Shown: positions 10,710-23,399, counted from the first letter of the stretch. The stretch: 64,000 nt of DNA from Epiperipatus broadwayi (GCA_028023455.1 JAQFVV010012395.1:9661154-9725153); one strand, 5' to 3'. The notes: generated from the letters alone by a model not told the origin. Translations and numbers: made by a program.

Positions 10710-12055
10710 CCAAGTTCAATCCATCTTCTCTGATCTTTAGCTTCTCTTCTCCACATCACCCCTGCACACTTTCTTATTTCATCCATCCATCTCACATGTG
10801 GTCTCTTCTGGGTCTTTTTATCTTGGAATCCAGTTTAAGATTTCAATTGTCCATCTATTATCATATCTTCTAGCAATATGTCCTGCCCAATTCCACTTCA
10901 GTCTTTTAATTTTTTCAATGAGGTCAGTAACACCTGTTTGTTTTCTTACATATATATATATATTGCATTTTTGATCTCTTCTTGTTACTCCCAACATGCA
11001 TCTCTCCATACTTTTTTGAATGGTTTGAAGTCTCTGTATTGCTCTTCTATTAAGCATCCAAGTCTAGATCCATAAGTAAGAACTGGTAAAACACATTTAT
11101 TAAAAACCTTCATTTTCAAACACATAGGCATATTTTCTTTTAGTATCAAGTTATTTCTACCAAAAGTACTCCAACCAAAGTTTAATTCTATGATTAATTT
11201 CATCTATTACATTTGCATTTGTATTAATAATCTGACCAAGGTATTTGTAACTGTTAACTTCTTCTAACTCATCATAATCAATCTTTATTTTCATATTTTG
11301 AGAAAATTAATTAAACATTACTTTAGTCTTTTTAACATTTATTGTTAGTCCTACTTTCCTACTTTCATCTTATAACTCCTGCAACATTTCTTGCAGCTTC
11401 ACATGTTTATGTCCTCTCTCATTTCTATTACCATAACCAAAATTACCTACAGCATTTTCATGTTTCATTTGTTTACCAATTCTAGCATTAAAGTCTCCCA
11501 TAACAATTTTAAAATGTTGTTTACTCTGATCAAAAGCCTTTTGTACATCCATATAAAAATGTTCTACTACTTCATTACTATGAGAACTTGTTGGGGCATA
11601 AACCTGAATTATCTGCATTTGGTATCTGCTATTAAGTTGTATAACTAATCTTCCTACTCTGTCCAAGACACCATCAATCTCCACAATATTGTTCTTCCAT
11701 TTTTTATTTATAATGAATCCTACTCCACTTGCATTTCCAATATTTGTGCCTTTATAGTGAGTACATGTCCATTTTTTAAATCAATTATCTCATCACCTTT
11801 TCTTCTAACTCCACAAAGTCCAATAATGTCTCATTTAATATAAGACAGTTTTTCTTCTAATTCTTGCAATCTTCTTCACTCAAAAGTAATCTTCAATTGT
11901 AAGTACGTAAATAAAAAGTCATCATCAAATGGCAGCCTTGGTCCACAATCAGGTGATTGTTAATGCCCTCTGCCATTGGCCACAAACTGCTCCCTTGGTT
12001 GGTAACTTTGCAGCCTCCTGAGAATAAGGGCCATGATTTATTTTTGTCTGTCATG
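10710..12055 (-). pseudogene. RTE-like LINE with internally deleted RT core
   Basis: The minus strand begins at about 12050 with a leader. It then encodes the endonuclease N-terminus ELEEKLSYIK and DIIGLCGVRRKGDEIIDLKN (about 11890-11790). GVLDRVGRLVIQLNSRYQMQ leads to IIQVYAPTSSHSNE and IVMGDFNARIG in 11684-11370. Near 11400-11390 the sequence jumps from NRNERGHKHVK straight to LQEMLQEL, normally found after the RT active site. It then continues through VKKTKVMFN, EVNSYKYLGQIINT, LNFGWSTFG, CVLPVLTYGS and the tail KRLKWNWAGHIARR to about 10712. The whole RT palm is therefore missing. Protein similarity to the other two copies is clear, and this is the best preserved sequence of the three. 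Confidence 0.88.
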
Positions 12056-12779
12056 ATTGTATATATTTATTGGAAAAATATTTATTATTTATGCATTTAT
12101 CAGGCAACTGAGAAGAAAGACCATGGTGTTTCTTGATATTAAACTCAGAGGTAAAAAGCCAATAAACTCATCACACTGGCTAATGTATGTTGGTGAACAG
12201 CCTATCCATGCTCATATACTATATGAATAATCACATAGTAATAACAGCTGCAATGACAAGAACATATGGAGTGGACATTAGGAATTTGCTGTGCTTGGTT
12301 CCTTTAAGGCTTCCAAGATGAATCAAAGAATCTCCTTTCAGTGAATAGCAAACTCTCTTTCTGAAGCCATTTTCTTGGTGTACTAGTAGGCATTTTTTCA
12401 ATTCGTACTTGTAACGTATATTATTATTTGGCTTAATTTTAATTCTTCTTTAATGTTAGCAAGTCCTTTATTGTTTTATATACTAAATGAAACCTATCCA
12501 ATATCATTGATTTAAATATTTTACTAAGTTTTATAACATAAAGTTTCAAAAAACAAACCAAAGTTTAAATGACTTTCTAAGTCTATATGCTTAATTCTAA
12601 TAACAATAGATGGGCTTTTGTTTAATATTACACTTTATTAAAATTCTGTCAGACTCAGTTTAAAAAGCACAAGAGATAATTAGGAATTTTAGAGAAATAT
12701 ATTAATGATAATTTTTGATATTCAATTAATTATTACCATTAGAATTGCTGACACATTCAAATATACTTAATTCCACTGC
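12056..12779. other. AT-rich DNA, no family recognised
   Basis: I see no coding motif, tRNA-like box or inverted repeat. The first part (12060-12400) is slightly less AT-rich than its surroundings, but I could not match it elsewhere in the window. Confidence 0.5.
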
Positions 12780-13240
12780 CTTTCTCTTTTTTCACATGTT
12801 TTTCTATCTGATATTAGAAGAAAAGTTGCCTCTCGGAACTGCCTAATAAATCAAGATATAGTTTCACCATCTAAAACATATTTCAAATACAGTTCTCCTA
12901 TCTAAGTTTTCAATAAATAATCTATAACTGAAGATTTGTGGCATTAAAATAACCTTCTTATGTAATTCCAAACAAATTTCTTTACCTCTCCTTGTTTCAT
13001 TCATTTGCATTATAAGTAGAATGTAACCACCACTGATATATGAATGTGTGGACACACACAAACCATGAACCACATAGTTGATGACTTCAAATTTGTGGCT
13101 ACAGAGTTAAAATTGAAGAACTAATAAAGGCACTTGTTAATCCATCTCCTGATTGGAATGCCTTCAAGTTCCCTTATGACACTTTTATGATTAAGCTATC
13201 CAAAAAAAAGTCCTTATGCTAAATATATAATATAAATAAT
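12780..13240. repeat. Unknown dispersed repeat, copy 1
   Basis: It is homologous in order to 46500-47010. Shared landmarks include TATCAGAAG/GATATTAGAAG-type sequence, AAGATATA(G/A)TTTCA, AATCTATAACT, ACACAAACCATGA, TTTGTGGCTACAG / TCTATGGTTACAG, ACTAATAAAGGCAC / GCTTAATAAAGTCAC and a final TATGCTAAATA. Both copies are in the same orientation. There is no coding frame, TIR or tRNA-like box that I can see, so the class is unknown. Confidence 0.6.
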
Positions 13241-14807
13241 CCAACTATTATTAATTTACTATTTTTATGACCAACTAATATATGATAATTAATTAATGTA
13301 CCCACAGAAAAGATAGTTTTTTTTTTTAATATTCAGCTTTAATAATTTCTATCATACCCATATCAAAAAAATGAACTATGGGAATAAATCTAAATTTGAA
13401 TTTAAATATGTTGAATAGCTTATCAGATAATAATTAAACATTGATATAAAGGATTTGTAATCACATTATTAGATGCCTTGAATATATATTAATTATATTA
13501 AAACACGCTGGGTAAAATAAAGATGAATATTAAAAAACTGTCTTTTCTGTGAGTATATTCATTAATTACCAAATATAATTGATCATTTTTAGGCTAGAAT
13601 ATCTAATTAACATAAATTTGAATACTCCCCCTCATCACTATCAACCGCACACAGCTATGATTATGAAGCCATAGAGCTTTGAAAGCGCTAAGCTTTAAAT
13701 AAATTTAGTAATATATATAACTTCTTTAAGAGCGTTATAAGCGAATAATTATTGATATTTATTAATAATATAATTATAAATTAAAGTTGTATTTTGGCTA
13801 AGCTTATATTATAATCTCTAATCCAATAAATGACTAATAATCTGTTTAATTAAAAATTATCATCATCATTAAATAGATATAAAAAGTAAATCATTTATAA
13901 ATCGCATTGTGACACTATAGGATACATGAATACTGAGCAATCAGATGGACATTCAGGCCTACTGAAGCAATTAAATCAGTAAAATACATTTTGGGGTGTC
14001 GTTATTCATTTTTTGACAATATGTGAATATTAAACATTGGTTTTAAATATAATTACAAGCATTATTAATGTGCAACTTTTTAAGAGAATTTACTTTACTA
14101 ATATTTGTAGCCCCCCCCCCCCATCTCCAATATTTACTAAATTTTAACTTTATAAGGGCCAATACATTATTCTTCAAGCATTGTAGCAAATATATATTTT
14201 TTTATTATCTTCAAATGCAAGAATTAAATTTTCATTTGAAACTTTATATTTATTACATTTTATATAAGTCAGCTCTTTTTTTTTACATTTTCATTGATTG
14301 TGGCTTCATTTGGTAATCATGCTGGTCATCTTTTTCTTTGTGTTTACTTAAACAGAATCTTCAATTTTGTTTTAGAATTCTTTCTTATATTTTTATCAAT
14401 ATGTCATTCAAAGTTTATAATCTTATCTAATGGATTTATTTGACCATCAGTGAATTTCGTTTTTGATAAATTTATAAAGGTATTTTAAAATAGCATTTAA
14501 GCTGAAATGTTTTTAATTCAACTTATTGTTTTTTTATTATTAATTAAATTTGAAGTTTTGCATAATAGTCAAGTGACGGACTGAAGCTTTCCAACCTGTT
14601 ACTTCTGCTGTTAAAATATCACATCACCTCCAAAGCAACTAATCTTTGATTATTTTTTTGATATACTTCTCCGTAATTATTGTTTGAAATTTTATAAGAT
14701 TAATGGATTTATGCAATTATTATATTTTTAAGGGCAATTTTCAGATCTTTTATTTTTATTATTATACATTTTAATTTTAAAAAAAATTATTATTTATCCT
14801 TTATGAT
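13241..14807. other. AT-rich DNA with a C12 tract
   Basis: No gene or repeat family is recognised. A run of about twelve C lies at 14111-14122. Short open frames around it lack conserved motifs. Confidence 0.55.
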
Positions 14808-14935
14808 TAATTATAGAAGTAGAGTGTTATTCTCTGGAGCTTAAGATACATGGATCACAGCTCCAGTCCTGTTTCCTTCAGTGTTCATATTTCTTATGAA
14901 TTCTTCAGCAATAAACTATTTGATTAATTATTACT
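14808..14935 (+). mobile_element. Second tRNA-like SINE family, copy 2
   Basis: The head AGAGTGTTATTCTCTGGAGC then TTAAGATACATGGATCAC is followed by the tail CTTATGAATTCTTCAGCAAT then AAACTATTTGATTA. The head matches the copy at 50588 (GGAAGTTAAGATCCATGGATCGC). The tail matches all three copies of the family. Confidence 0.55.
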
Positions 14936-15029
14936 TTCAGTTTTTAATATTTATATTACAGAATTTTGAAAAATCTGACGATTATTTATTTACTATATGG
15001 ATTGTTATTGATGGGTTTACTATTAACAA

Positions 15030-16000
15030 AATAAATACATTGTACAGGCTTAAACCTGCATTTATATATGTAATATATGCAGGTTCGAACTCAGACTTTC
15101 ACACGAACCAACACTCTCATTGCCATCTCATATTACTGACCCACCTGATCACACACATGTTGAAAAGATAAATAATCACCAATATATGTATTTCATGCTA
15201 AAACAGCAATCATCAGTTGGTCTAGATTACTATCCTCACACACATATATAATCAGTATTCAGCTTTATATTAAGATAGCTAATCTTTATACTTTATTGGA
15301 CAGGCTTCAAATTATTCCAACTCACAACTCTTTAGCCTTCCATTTAATTGAAAATCTGATGATGGAACATTCAAAGCCCTTGTTAGTGCCAAGGTTGTCA
15401 TCCTACCCATGTTGTCATATTAGTCATTCTGCCCCCCTCATGTACAGGAGAATAATCCATTTATACATACATATGTGAGGAATGGGCAGACCTTTTACAC
15501 ACTATTTATATAAATTAATAAATTGTACAGGCTTAAACCTACATTTATATATGTAATATATGCGGGTTCAAACTCAGACTTTCACATGACCCACCACTCT
15601 CAGTGCCATTTCATATTGCTGACCCACCTGATCACACACATGGTGAAAAGATAAATAATCACCAATATAAGTATTTCATGATAAACCAGCAATTGAAGGT
15701 TCCATCATCAGATTTTCAATGAAAGGGAAGGCTAAAGAGTTGTGAGTTGGAATAATTTGAATCCTATCCATTAATGTATAAAGATTGGCTATCTTAATAT
15801 AAAGCTGAGTACTGATTATATATGTGTGTGAGGATAGTAATCTAGACCAACTGATGATTGCTAGTTTAGCATGAAATACATATATTGGTGATTATTTATC
15901 TCTTCAACATGTGTGTGATCAGGTGGTTCAGCAATATGAGTTGGCACTGAGAGTGGTGGGTCATGTGAAAGTCTGAGTTCGAACTCCGCATATATTAACA
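15030..16000. repeat. Foldback repeat cluster (two direct, one inverted)
   Basis: A unit of about 340 bp lies in direct orientation at 15040-15400. A shortened direct unit lies at 15525-15690, joined at about 15690 to an inverted unit running to about 16000. The inverted junction is visible where GCAATTGAAGGTTCCATCAT meets reversed sequence of the first unit. Each unit contains a small hairpin (GCAGGTT with AACCTGC around an AT loop). In reverse complement it also carries TGGCACTGAGAGTGG and GAGTTCGAAC, which resemble pol III A and B boxes. Related copies lie at 6858-7210, 49628-49975 and 50135-50285. A folded RNA or cruciform is possible; the function is unknown. Confidence 0.75.
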
Positions 16001-17514
16001 AAATAATATAAAGGAACCTGTAGAGATTCTAACCAGGAAATAGAATTACCAATGACTTATAATCCTTTCATTAGAACCCTAGATTTTGCAATCATTAATT
16101 ATATTTTGCATAAGTCATCTTTATCCACATTTACATAAATCACTGGCTGAGCTCATCAACCGTGGGTTGTTTTGAATCGTTTGATACGACTCCAGTTTCA
16201 TCTAGGAAAATTAAATCCAGTTAATTTTATTGTTGGATATGTTGTTTTTCTATATATTTTTTTTTTTGTTTGTTTTTGGAAAAGTATTTTTTTTATTAAT
16301 CAAAATTAAAAATATCTAATTTTTTGCTAATTTAACTAAGTCTCTTGAAATTATACTTCTACTATATATCAATAATATTTTAACTTTAAATTAAATAAAT
16401 AAATACTCTTAATTGTTTGAGAAGATACGTGACCTTTGAAATTCAAAGGAAATAGACTGAGCATGAATCCAGGAATTTAAAATGTTTCAAAACTAAAAGA
16501 AATGACTATTACTTAATATATACATGTTTTGATTAAAATATTAAAAAAAAATTGTAATCATCAGAAATGTGATTATAGACAATTAAATTGTTTTATTTTA
16601 ATATAATTCAAACCCATCTTTTTTAATTAATAATTTTTTAAGAGGATGTTTATATGAGAAATCAAGATTTTATACGATTATCTGATTTGTTGTTAATCAG
16701 ATATTAAATGTTAAACTTGTAAAATATATGCTCAAAACACAACTAGGCTTTAATGGAAATTAAATTCAAATAAGTTATGAAGATAAAAAGTATAGTGTTA
16801 AATATTATATCTTTATTGGCTTTAAATCTTCTAATATTGGATATATAAAATGTGTTAGATAAATTGCTTTGTAAATATAAACATACATGATCAGACAAGG
16901 ATTCATAGGAAATATTTATCAATGAATTGTTAGATGCTTATTTGGAACTGCAAGCACTAAGGAAACAAAGATGATGATAGCGCTTTGATAATTTGATGAG
17001 CGAGTTTAAGAGAAAATCGTAGTGTATCTTACAAACATCTAAAACTGATCCAAGAGCAACCCTATCTTTTCAAAGAAAGCAAGTAGCAAACTGAATAGAT
17101 AAGTAAATTTTTAAAAAAATTATTACATCATTAACAAATAGATGGATTATATTAATACCTTTAAGCAAACTTTTATATCAAATAATTATTTGTCTTATAG
17201 AGGAAGATTTGGTTATAACCCAATTTTTCAAGAGAGGCAGATGGCCAAAAATATCTGCAATAGTCAGAATCTCCATTACAGCAAGATCATAAATAAATTA
17301 TGCAATTGAATCACCTTGTCATAAGATTTTAATTAAGGAAACTTCTGAGCTACTTATTCCTATAAGTTTTATATATTTGCCATATACTTTTAGGGCTTAC
17401 AAATAAAACTTTCTGTTATAAATAATGCCATGTCAATTATTATAATGTGAGGTGTATCAAAGATTTTTTTTAAATTACTCTTAATGTGGCCTGCATTCCA
17501 GTCTATAGTACTAT
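16001..17514. other. AT-rich DNA, nothing recognised
   Basis: I see no conserved frame, repeat pairing or tRNA-like element. Poly-T is present near 16258-16267. Confidence 0.55.
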
Positions 17515-18110
17515 ACAATAAAAAAGGCTTGGGTTAAAAACCTTGCCTATTTTTTTTAATGTCAGACCCTTTAGTATTTAATAATAACTGGAAACTGATC
17601 AGAGGAGAAGAATTTAAATGTACTACCATTATCTTTGATTTCTCAAGCTTATTATAAATAGTGTTAGAACATGAATCTCATTAATATTATAGAAACTAAA
17701 GAATTAAGTGATTAGACCATACCAGGAAAAAAGTGCATATACTTAACAAAGGATTGAGGTTACCAAAATATATAATCACTAACCTTGAGTCAAAATATAA
17801 GAAAGCAATCAGATTGTCTTGGGTTCAAAACTTAAGACTATTTTTAATTGCAGACTTTTAGTTTGATAATAGATAAGAAGTTAAAGCTGTTGGCCAGATG
17901 AATAATTGCATTGGTTCCAGTTTTAAACCCTATACTCTTATTGATAAAGAGAAAAAACATGAAAAAAATAGTCTGGGGGTGGCAATTTAAATGTATTATC
18001 ATCCGATAATTGCTGATTATTCAAGCTTAGTATAGATAGCGCTAGAGCAAAGAATGTCTCTTGTTATATTATATCATGGAAGCTAAAGAATTAAGTGATA
18101 TGTTGGTATT
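17515..18110 (+). repeat. Imperfect tandem repeat with GGGTTCAAAAC motif
   Basis: Two diverged units follow each other. Shared landmarks are GCTTGGGTTAAAAACCTT (17528) and CTTGGGTTCAAAACTTAAGA (17818). Each is followed by a T-rich stretch, CAGAC, then ATTTAAATGTA(C/T)TA, TCAAGCTTA, and CTAAAGAATTAAGTGAT. A third start lies at 20358-20570 (GGCTTGGGTTCAAAACCTTA). GGTTCAAAACC fits a pol III B-box consensus, but I see no matching A-box, so a SINE origin is only a suggestion. Confidence 0.5.
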
Positions 18111-21100
18111 ATGAATCTTATTAAAAAAGGGTGTGTTTCCAATCTGAAAGTATAGAATTATTCTGCTAATCACCCCTCAATGAATAATGAGCCAAATCTA
18201 GTGGAAGCGACTAATATAAAGTGGATTTTTGAGTCACCAATAACCGAATATCATTAGCAATGTGATCATATCAATATAGTTTATAAATAATAGCTATGAT
18301 GAATACTTGCCATAGAATTATAATATGGAAAGTTTTCATGAATTATTTTTATATATTAAGAAGATTGAAAATAGTATGTTATGAATTAATTTCATAAAAT
18401 TTTACTCTAAAAAACAATAGTCATTTGGGATGTAATGTGACATATGAGTACCAGAGATCATAAATTAAACTTTAATCTGGAAAATTTTACCTTTTAAATC
18501 CATTCCTCTAGTACTGCACTATATAGCACAAAGTATTAAAAATAGTAATAGCAACAAAAGATGTGATCTGTTCCATTGAAATATTTCAGCAATAAAGTCC
18601 AGAAAAACAGGAATAGTATGATCATGGGAACTCTTTAAAGCATAATTATTTTTTTTGGCATTAACATTTTAGTAGTATTTTTAACAACTTATCATAGTTA
18701 ATATAGTATATCTACTTCTATAATTAATTTGGCAGCAATGTGGTTATAAATTTGTCTGTTTTTAAGATGGCATTTATTTAATTGTTAAATCATCAGTAAT
18801 TGAAGATAGCATAAAGTCTATATATTTTGTTATGATTAGAAGATATGTGCCATAAAATTATATTTCAAATTGAATTTTCACTAAGTTTAATAAAGCTTTT
18901 AGGACATTTTGTTTTGCATTAATCCAAGATATTTCACATATTTTCATAACATTTAATGTTTTATTATATAAACATGGCTTTAAAATTGAGATGATAAAAT
19001 AAATTATGCTAAGCAGTTGGCATTAAATGATGAATTATCCCCAGGATGATCAAATGTTATCACTTAGTCATACTATTCTGATAGCTAGTTAACTTGACTT
19101 AAAGCAATGAATTTGATATACATCTTTTCATATAACTAATGATCTAATTACTACATCACAAAGCTATATTCTATAATATTTTGAATAAGGTTATTAAATC
19201 AGCTTATTAATTAACTAAGATATATGATATAATAGCCAATTTTGAATTGTGTATGTATTTATCAATATACAAAGCACATTAAATGCTGTGTGTTTCATCT
19301 TCCACATGTTGAAATAAGCAGAGAAATCTGCTGAAAACAACTTATGACAATGGGGATTGGCACAGCTGGTAAAGGAGAACTTTCAAAAACCAGTCCTGAG
19401 AACTGTTATGTTTCTCAAATCTAAATTTAAATGTTATTGAACATTTTTTTAATTAAACAATGAGCTAATCAATGGTATTGTAACAACCTGAGCCATAATA
19501 TTTTTTATGTAATAAAATATTAATGTTAATAAGTTTTAAAAGAATCTGCAAACCCATAATTTAATGTTGTATCATCTTCATAAGTGATGAAGTGCCAATT
19601 GTTTGGTCTCAGAGTATTAAAGTGAAATGTCATTATTGTAAATATTTCAGAATCTCTTCTAGTGTGAAGAGGAGTGCTCTTGAAAGTATATGAATATATG
19701 TTACTGATCCAACAATATTGTCATTGGCTTTTAAATAAGATTAAAATAAAAAATTAATTTGAACTCTTATAGTTATTGAAATACAACCAAGCCAATAAAA
19801 AAACAAGTAAAATAAAGAGGGTTGGGGAGGGGGAAGGGGGGAGTAGAATACAATTAAATCAGTAAAAAAAGTCATACACTTGTTTTTCTAATCTTATTTA
19901 AAAACTAAAAATAGTATCCAAGAATTTTCTCATCTTTGATCAAAAGCTTTCAAAAACAATAGTTTTTTTACTCTCCAAAGTGACTACCATAATCGTGTCA
20001 TTGGACACACAAATAGGAAATACATATAGTAAAGTGCATTATAATGTGCATATTCTTAGACCAGTTTCTGACTTTTGCCTTCATTACTGAGAACTTAATG
20101 TTTAAAGAGAGTGTACTTATGCAACTAGCAGATATCCTTTTTTTTTGGAATCTGAAATTCCAAAAAAATCAGATTTTTAATCCAAGCCAATTCAGTTGGT
20201 GCCCATTGATTAGTTAGTTAGGCTTAAAATAGATGGTTCTATTGTGTGACAAAATAAAATTGTTCTTTGAAGCTTATGTGTAAATATACCAAAGAAAAAA
20301 AGGGTTCTCCTTTAATCAAATCAAAGTCTCTAACAATACATGTTGTTATATCTGCAAAACTATGCAACTGAATTGGCTTGGGTTCAAAACCTTAAGAATT
20401 TTATTTATTTCAGACTATTGACTTGATAGGAGCAAAAGATGAAAGCTAGATTCATAAGTGTCTCACTTTGAGCATTGAATCCTAGGTTTTTGATGATGAA
20501 AGCAAAAATCACAAACTGATACTGGGGAAATGTGGAAATTATAGCACTAAACTGTTGTCTATTGATAAATGATTTTAGGTTAGGGTGTTTTTTTTTTTTT
20601 ATTTAATGAAATAAACACCTTCATTTAATTTGACTGGTTGTAAGTAAATTGACTGACACCAGTCATATCATGATTATCAAGTCATTTATTCCTTGAGGAC
20701 TTGAACTAATAATGCGGAATAAATTTTTTATGTTTGTAATAGAATTCTTTGAATTACAATATTTTGCTACTTGAACTGCCCCCCCCCCCTATGTCAAAAT
20801 TTCCAGCAAAATCTTTAAAGCAATTTTCACTTTTTTTAATAATAGTAATCGTTGAAAGTTAGAAAAGTCAAATCCACAAAATTCGTCTCTTCGCATCATC
20901 TAATTGATTGGTTTTACTCGTATTTAAAAATAAAATATAAATAAATTAACTGTATTTATTTGTCGTAAAAACTCAAGTCATAGCTATAACATCCACAAAA
21001 TAATTTTGTTAAATCATTCAAACAGATTTCCCCCGCTTTCTCAAACTCTTTCAGAATCCATTTTAAATTGTTTACCTTTCTATTTATCCAATCTTTCGAC

Positions 21101-22154
21101 TAAAGTAACTGCTCGGATCTCCTTTACCAATTACTCTCTTGAATGTTACGTTGTTCTATTTAGTAAATTCATCTTTATTTAACAATGTGTAAAGTGAAAA
21201 GTTGAAAATGAATATGTTTTAGGTATATATGTGCGCTTGCTTGCGATTTTTAAAAAAACTAATATCTTCAAAATGTAGCATAATTTTAATTATATAGTTT
21301 TGAGAAACAAACAAAAAAATGTATTCTACGAACTAAATATTGCAAATCATATAATATATATCGATTTTCTTTCTTTTTTAATGTTTTGTATAATGGATGA
21401 AAAAAAAAGTTTCCTAGTAGAGATAAAAAGAAAATATATAAAGCACATCATTAAGAAAAGAGTATTTAAAACATATCATCTACCTTTGTAATGTTATCTT
21501 TCATTTTGCAACAATCTGTTATACCTTTAAGCAGAAATATACATTTCATTGAATCTTTAATTAATAATATATATATTATAGATAAGAAGTGCTACGTTTA
21601 ATATATTTCCATCGCAAAATAAAATGGAAAACGGAAATTATTATGTTGTATATGTATATATGTCTACTTGTTTGCAAATATTTTTTGGAAAACTAATATT
21701 TTCGAGTAATATCGTTTTAATATACATTTATATATATTAATCGAATACAAACCAATGCTAAAATGTTTCAACAGCGCTATCTGTATTTAGAAACACAGTC
21801 TGAATCAAGCAATATAATGGTACAAAGCCTTTAAATTACTCTCTACAGACCCGAATTCCTATTTAGATACTTTTGAAAAGGAACAGTGAAGGCATGGACA
21901 TCATTCACTAAAGTTGATCTTACACATTTTTTCAACCGCAACCCAATTCACTATTAACACACACGCACGTATGTCAAAATAATAGTTTCATATGACTGAA
22001 ATCATGTGCATGTGTAAAAAGTTTATGACTGGGTTCAAACTGTGCACTGACAAAATTAAATAACCCAATATTTCTTTTAATCAGGCTTAAATACAATTGC
22101 TACTTCCAGTAAAAAAAAAATTTCAGGCAACTACTCAGAACTTTTCCTATCAAA
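18111..22154. other. AT-rich DNA with scattered weak repeats
   Basis: No coding sequence is recognised. The region holds a G-rich tract at 19819-19841 (listed separately), a third GGGTTCAAAAC-type repeat start at 20358-20570, C10 at 20778-20787, and a short hairpin at 20145-20178. It is very AT-rich and has no clear transposon ends. Confidence 0.5.
19819..19841 (+). other. G-quadruplex-compatible G tract
   Basis: The tract reads GGGTTGGGGAGGGGG then AAGGGGGG: four runs of three or more G separated by loops of one to two bases. That satisfies the usual intramolecular G4 pattern, and it is the only such tract I found in this AT-rich window. Confidence 0.7.
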
Positions 22155-22284
22155 ATATTGTAAGCCTGTCTTGCATTGGTGGTCGAGAGGTCAGCGCGAC
22201 TGCCTTGCACTTGCAGGCAGTTGCCCGGGTTGCGGGTTCGTGTCCCGGCCGATGCTATGACACTTAATATATATATTGTAAGCC
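22155..22284 (+). mobile_element. Class-II-tRNA-like SINE with 12-bp TSD
   Basis: The element body, 22173-22265, reads GCATTGGTGGTCGAGAGGTC, then AGCGCGACTGCC, and the B-box GCGGGTTCGTGTCCCGG, ending CCGATGCTATGACACTTAAT. The seven-base acceptor stem GCATTGG/CCGATGC is intact. ATATTGTAAGCC flanks it at 22155-22166 and 22273-22284. The 12-bp duplication shows target-primed retroposition rather than an ordinary tRNA gene. The element is essentially one tRNA body with almost no added tail domain. Confidence 0.92.
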
Positions 22285-23395
22285 GTCCTTTTTTATCTTT
22301 TTAAAAATATTCAAAACAAACATAATCTATAAATAGCCCATTGTAGATCTAAAGCTTCTATAGCATTATGCAAACTGCAACAGTGGAGAAAAATATTATT
22401 CATCTAGTTAACATTTTTCTTTTTTTTGACCATCTAGATAGGTGGAGCTACAAACTCTTTTAATGTCCAATAAGTGAATAACAAATAAGATTGGATATAT
22501 CAAGAACTTGCTTGGAAATTCTCAGTCAGAGAACTTTTCAAATTCCTTGGATACTTGATGATGACATAATTTTTTAAACTCAAGTTTTTATATTTTATGT
22601 GAAAACTAAATGAAAAGGAGGTAAAACTTTCATATTTTTTCTTGAATTCTATCATATCTCATACAGCATCTATCATTTTAATGTTGCTTTCCACACCCTT
22701 CTGATTGTGCCAACAATTAATTTTCTCCCTCAGAAAAAATAGCGACAGCAAAACAAAAATCATATCAGGGATGTAAAAAAAAAAAAAAAAAGCTTAGAGC
22801 ATTTGACATATAGTTAATATGTTGTTATCCAATATTTTTTATCTCACCTATAACAAATGACTATTTTCCTCTCCATTCATTAATATTTAATATTCAAAAC
22901 ATTGTTTACAAATTTGGTTTCATTTTTTCACCAGTCTTTTTCAATCAGTTTTAAATTTCAGTTCATTTACGTAAAAATATGAAATAAATCTCAATATTTT
23001 TAACAATGGGAATTTTAATTTTGAAAAAAAAAAAAAATTAAATTTTCAACAATATTTTTTTCTCCAGAATGATAGAAATAACTATTTGAAGGCATTTCTC
23101 AAATCTCTCAGTTATCAAATTGCTCCTGACACATTATTTATTTTTTCATGATATGCTTTTTTTTCTCCTTATTTTCATACTTCTACTTCCCCCAATGGTT
23201 TTTTTTTTCCAAGTCCTTTTTATTTTATTTTCCCATTCCTTTTACTCAGTTTTCTTTTATCTCTCTACTCTATATACAGAAAGTATACGTAATGATTAAA
23301 ATCAATCCATAGTAGATAATGATCAACTAAATCCTAATAATATTTTCTGACTTTATAGATTTTTTTAGAAAAGAAAAATTTTCCAGTGATTAACT
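22285..23395. other. AT-rich DNA with A and T runs
   Basis: No gene or family is recognised. An A run (22767-22784) and several T runs are present. Confidence 0.55.
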
Positions 23396-23399
23396 ACTT

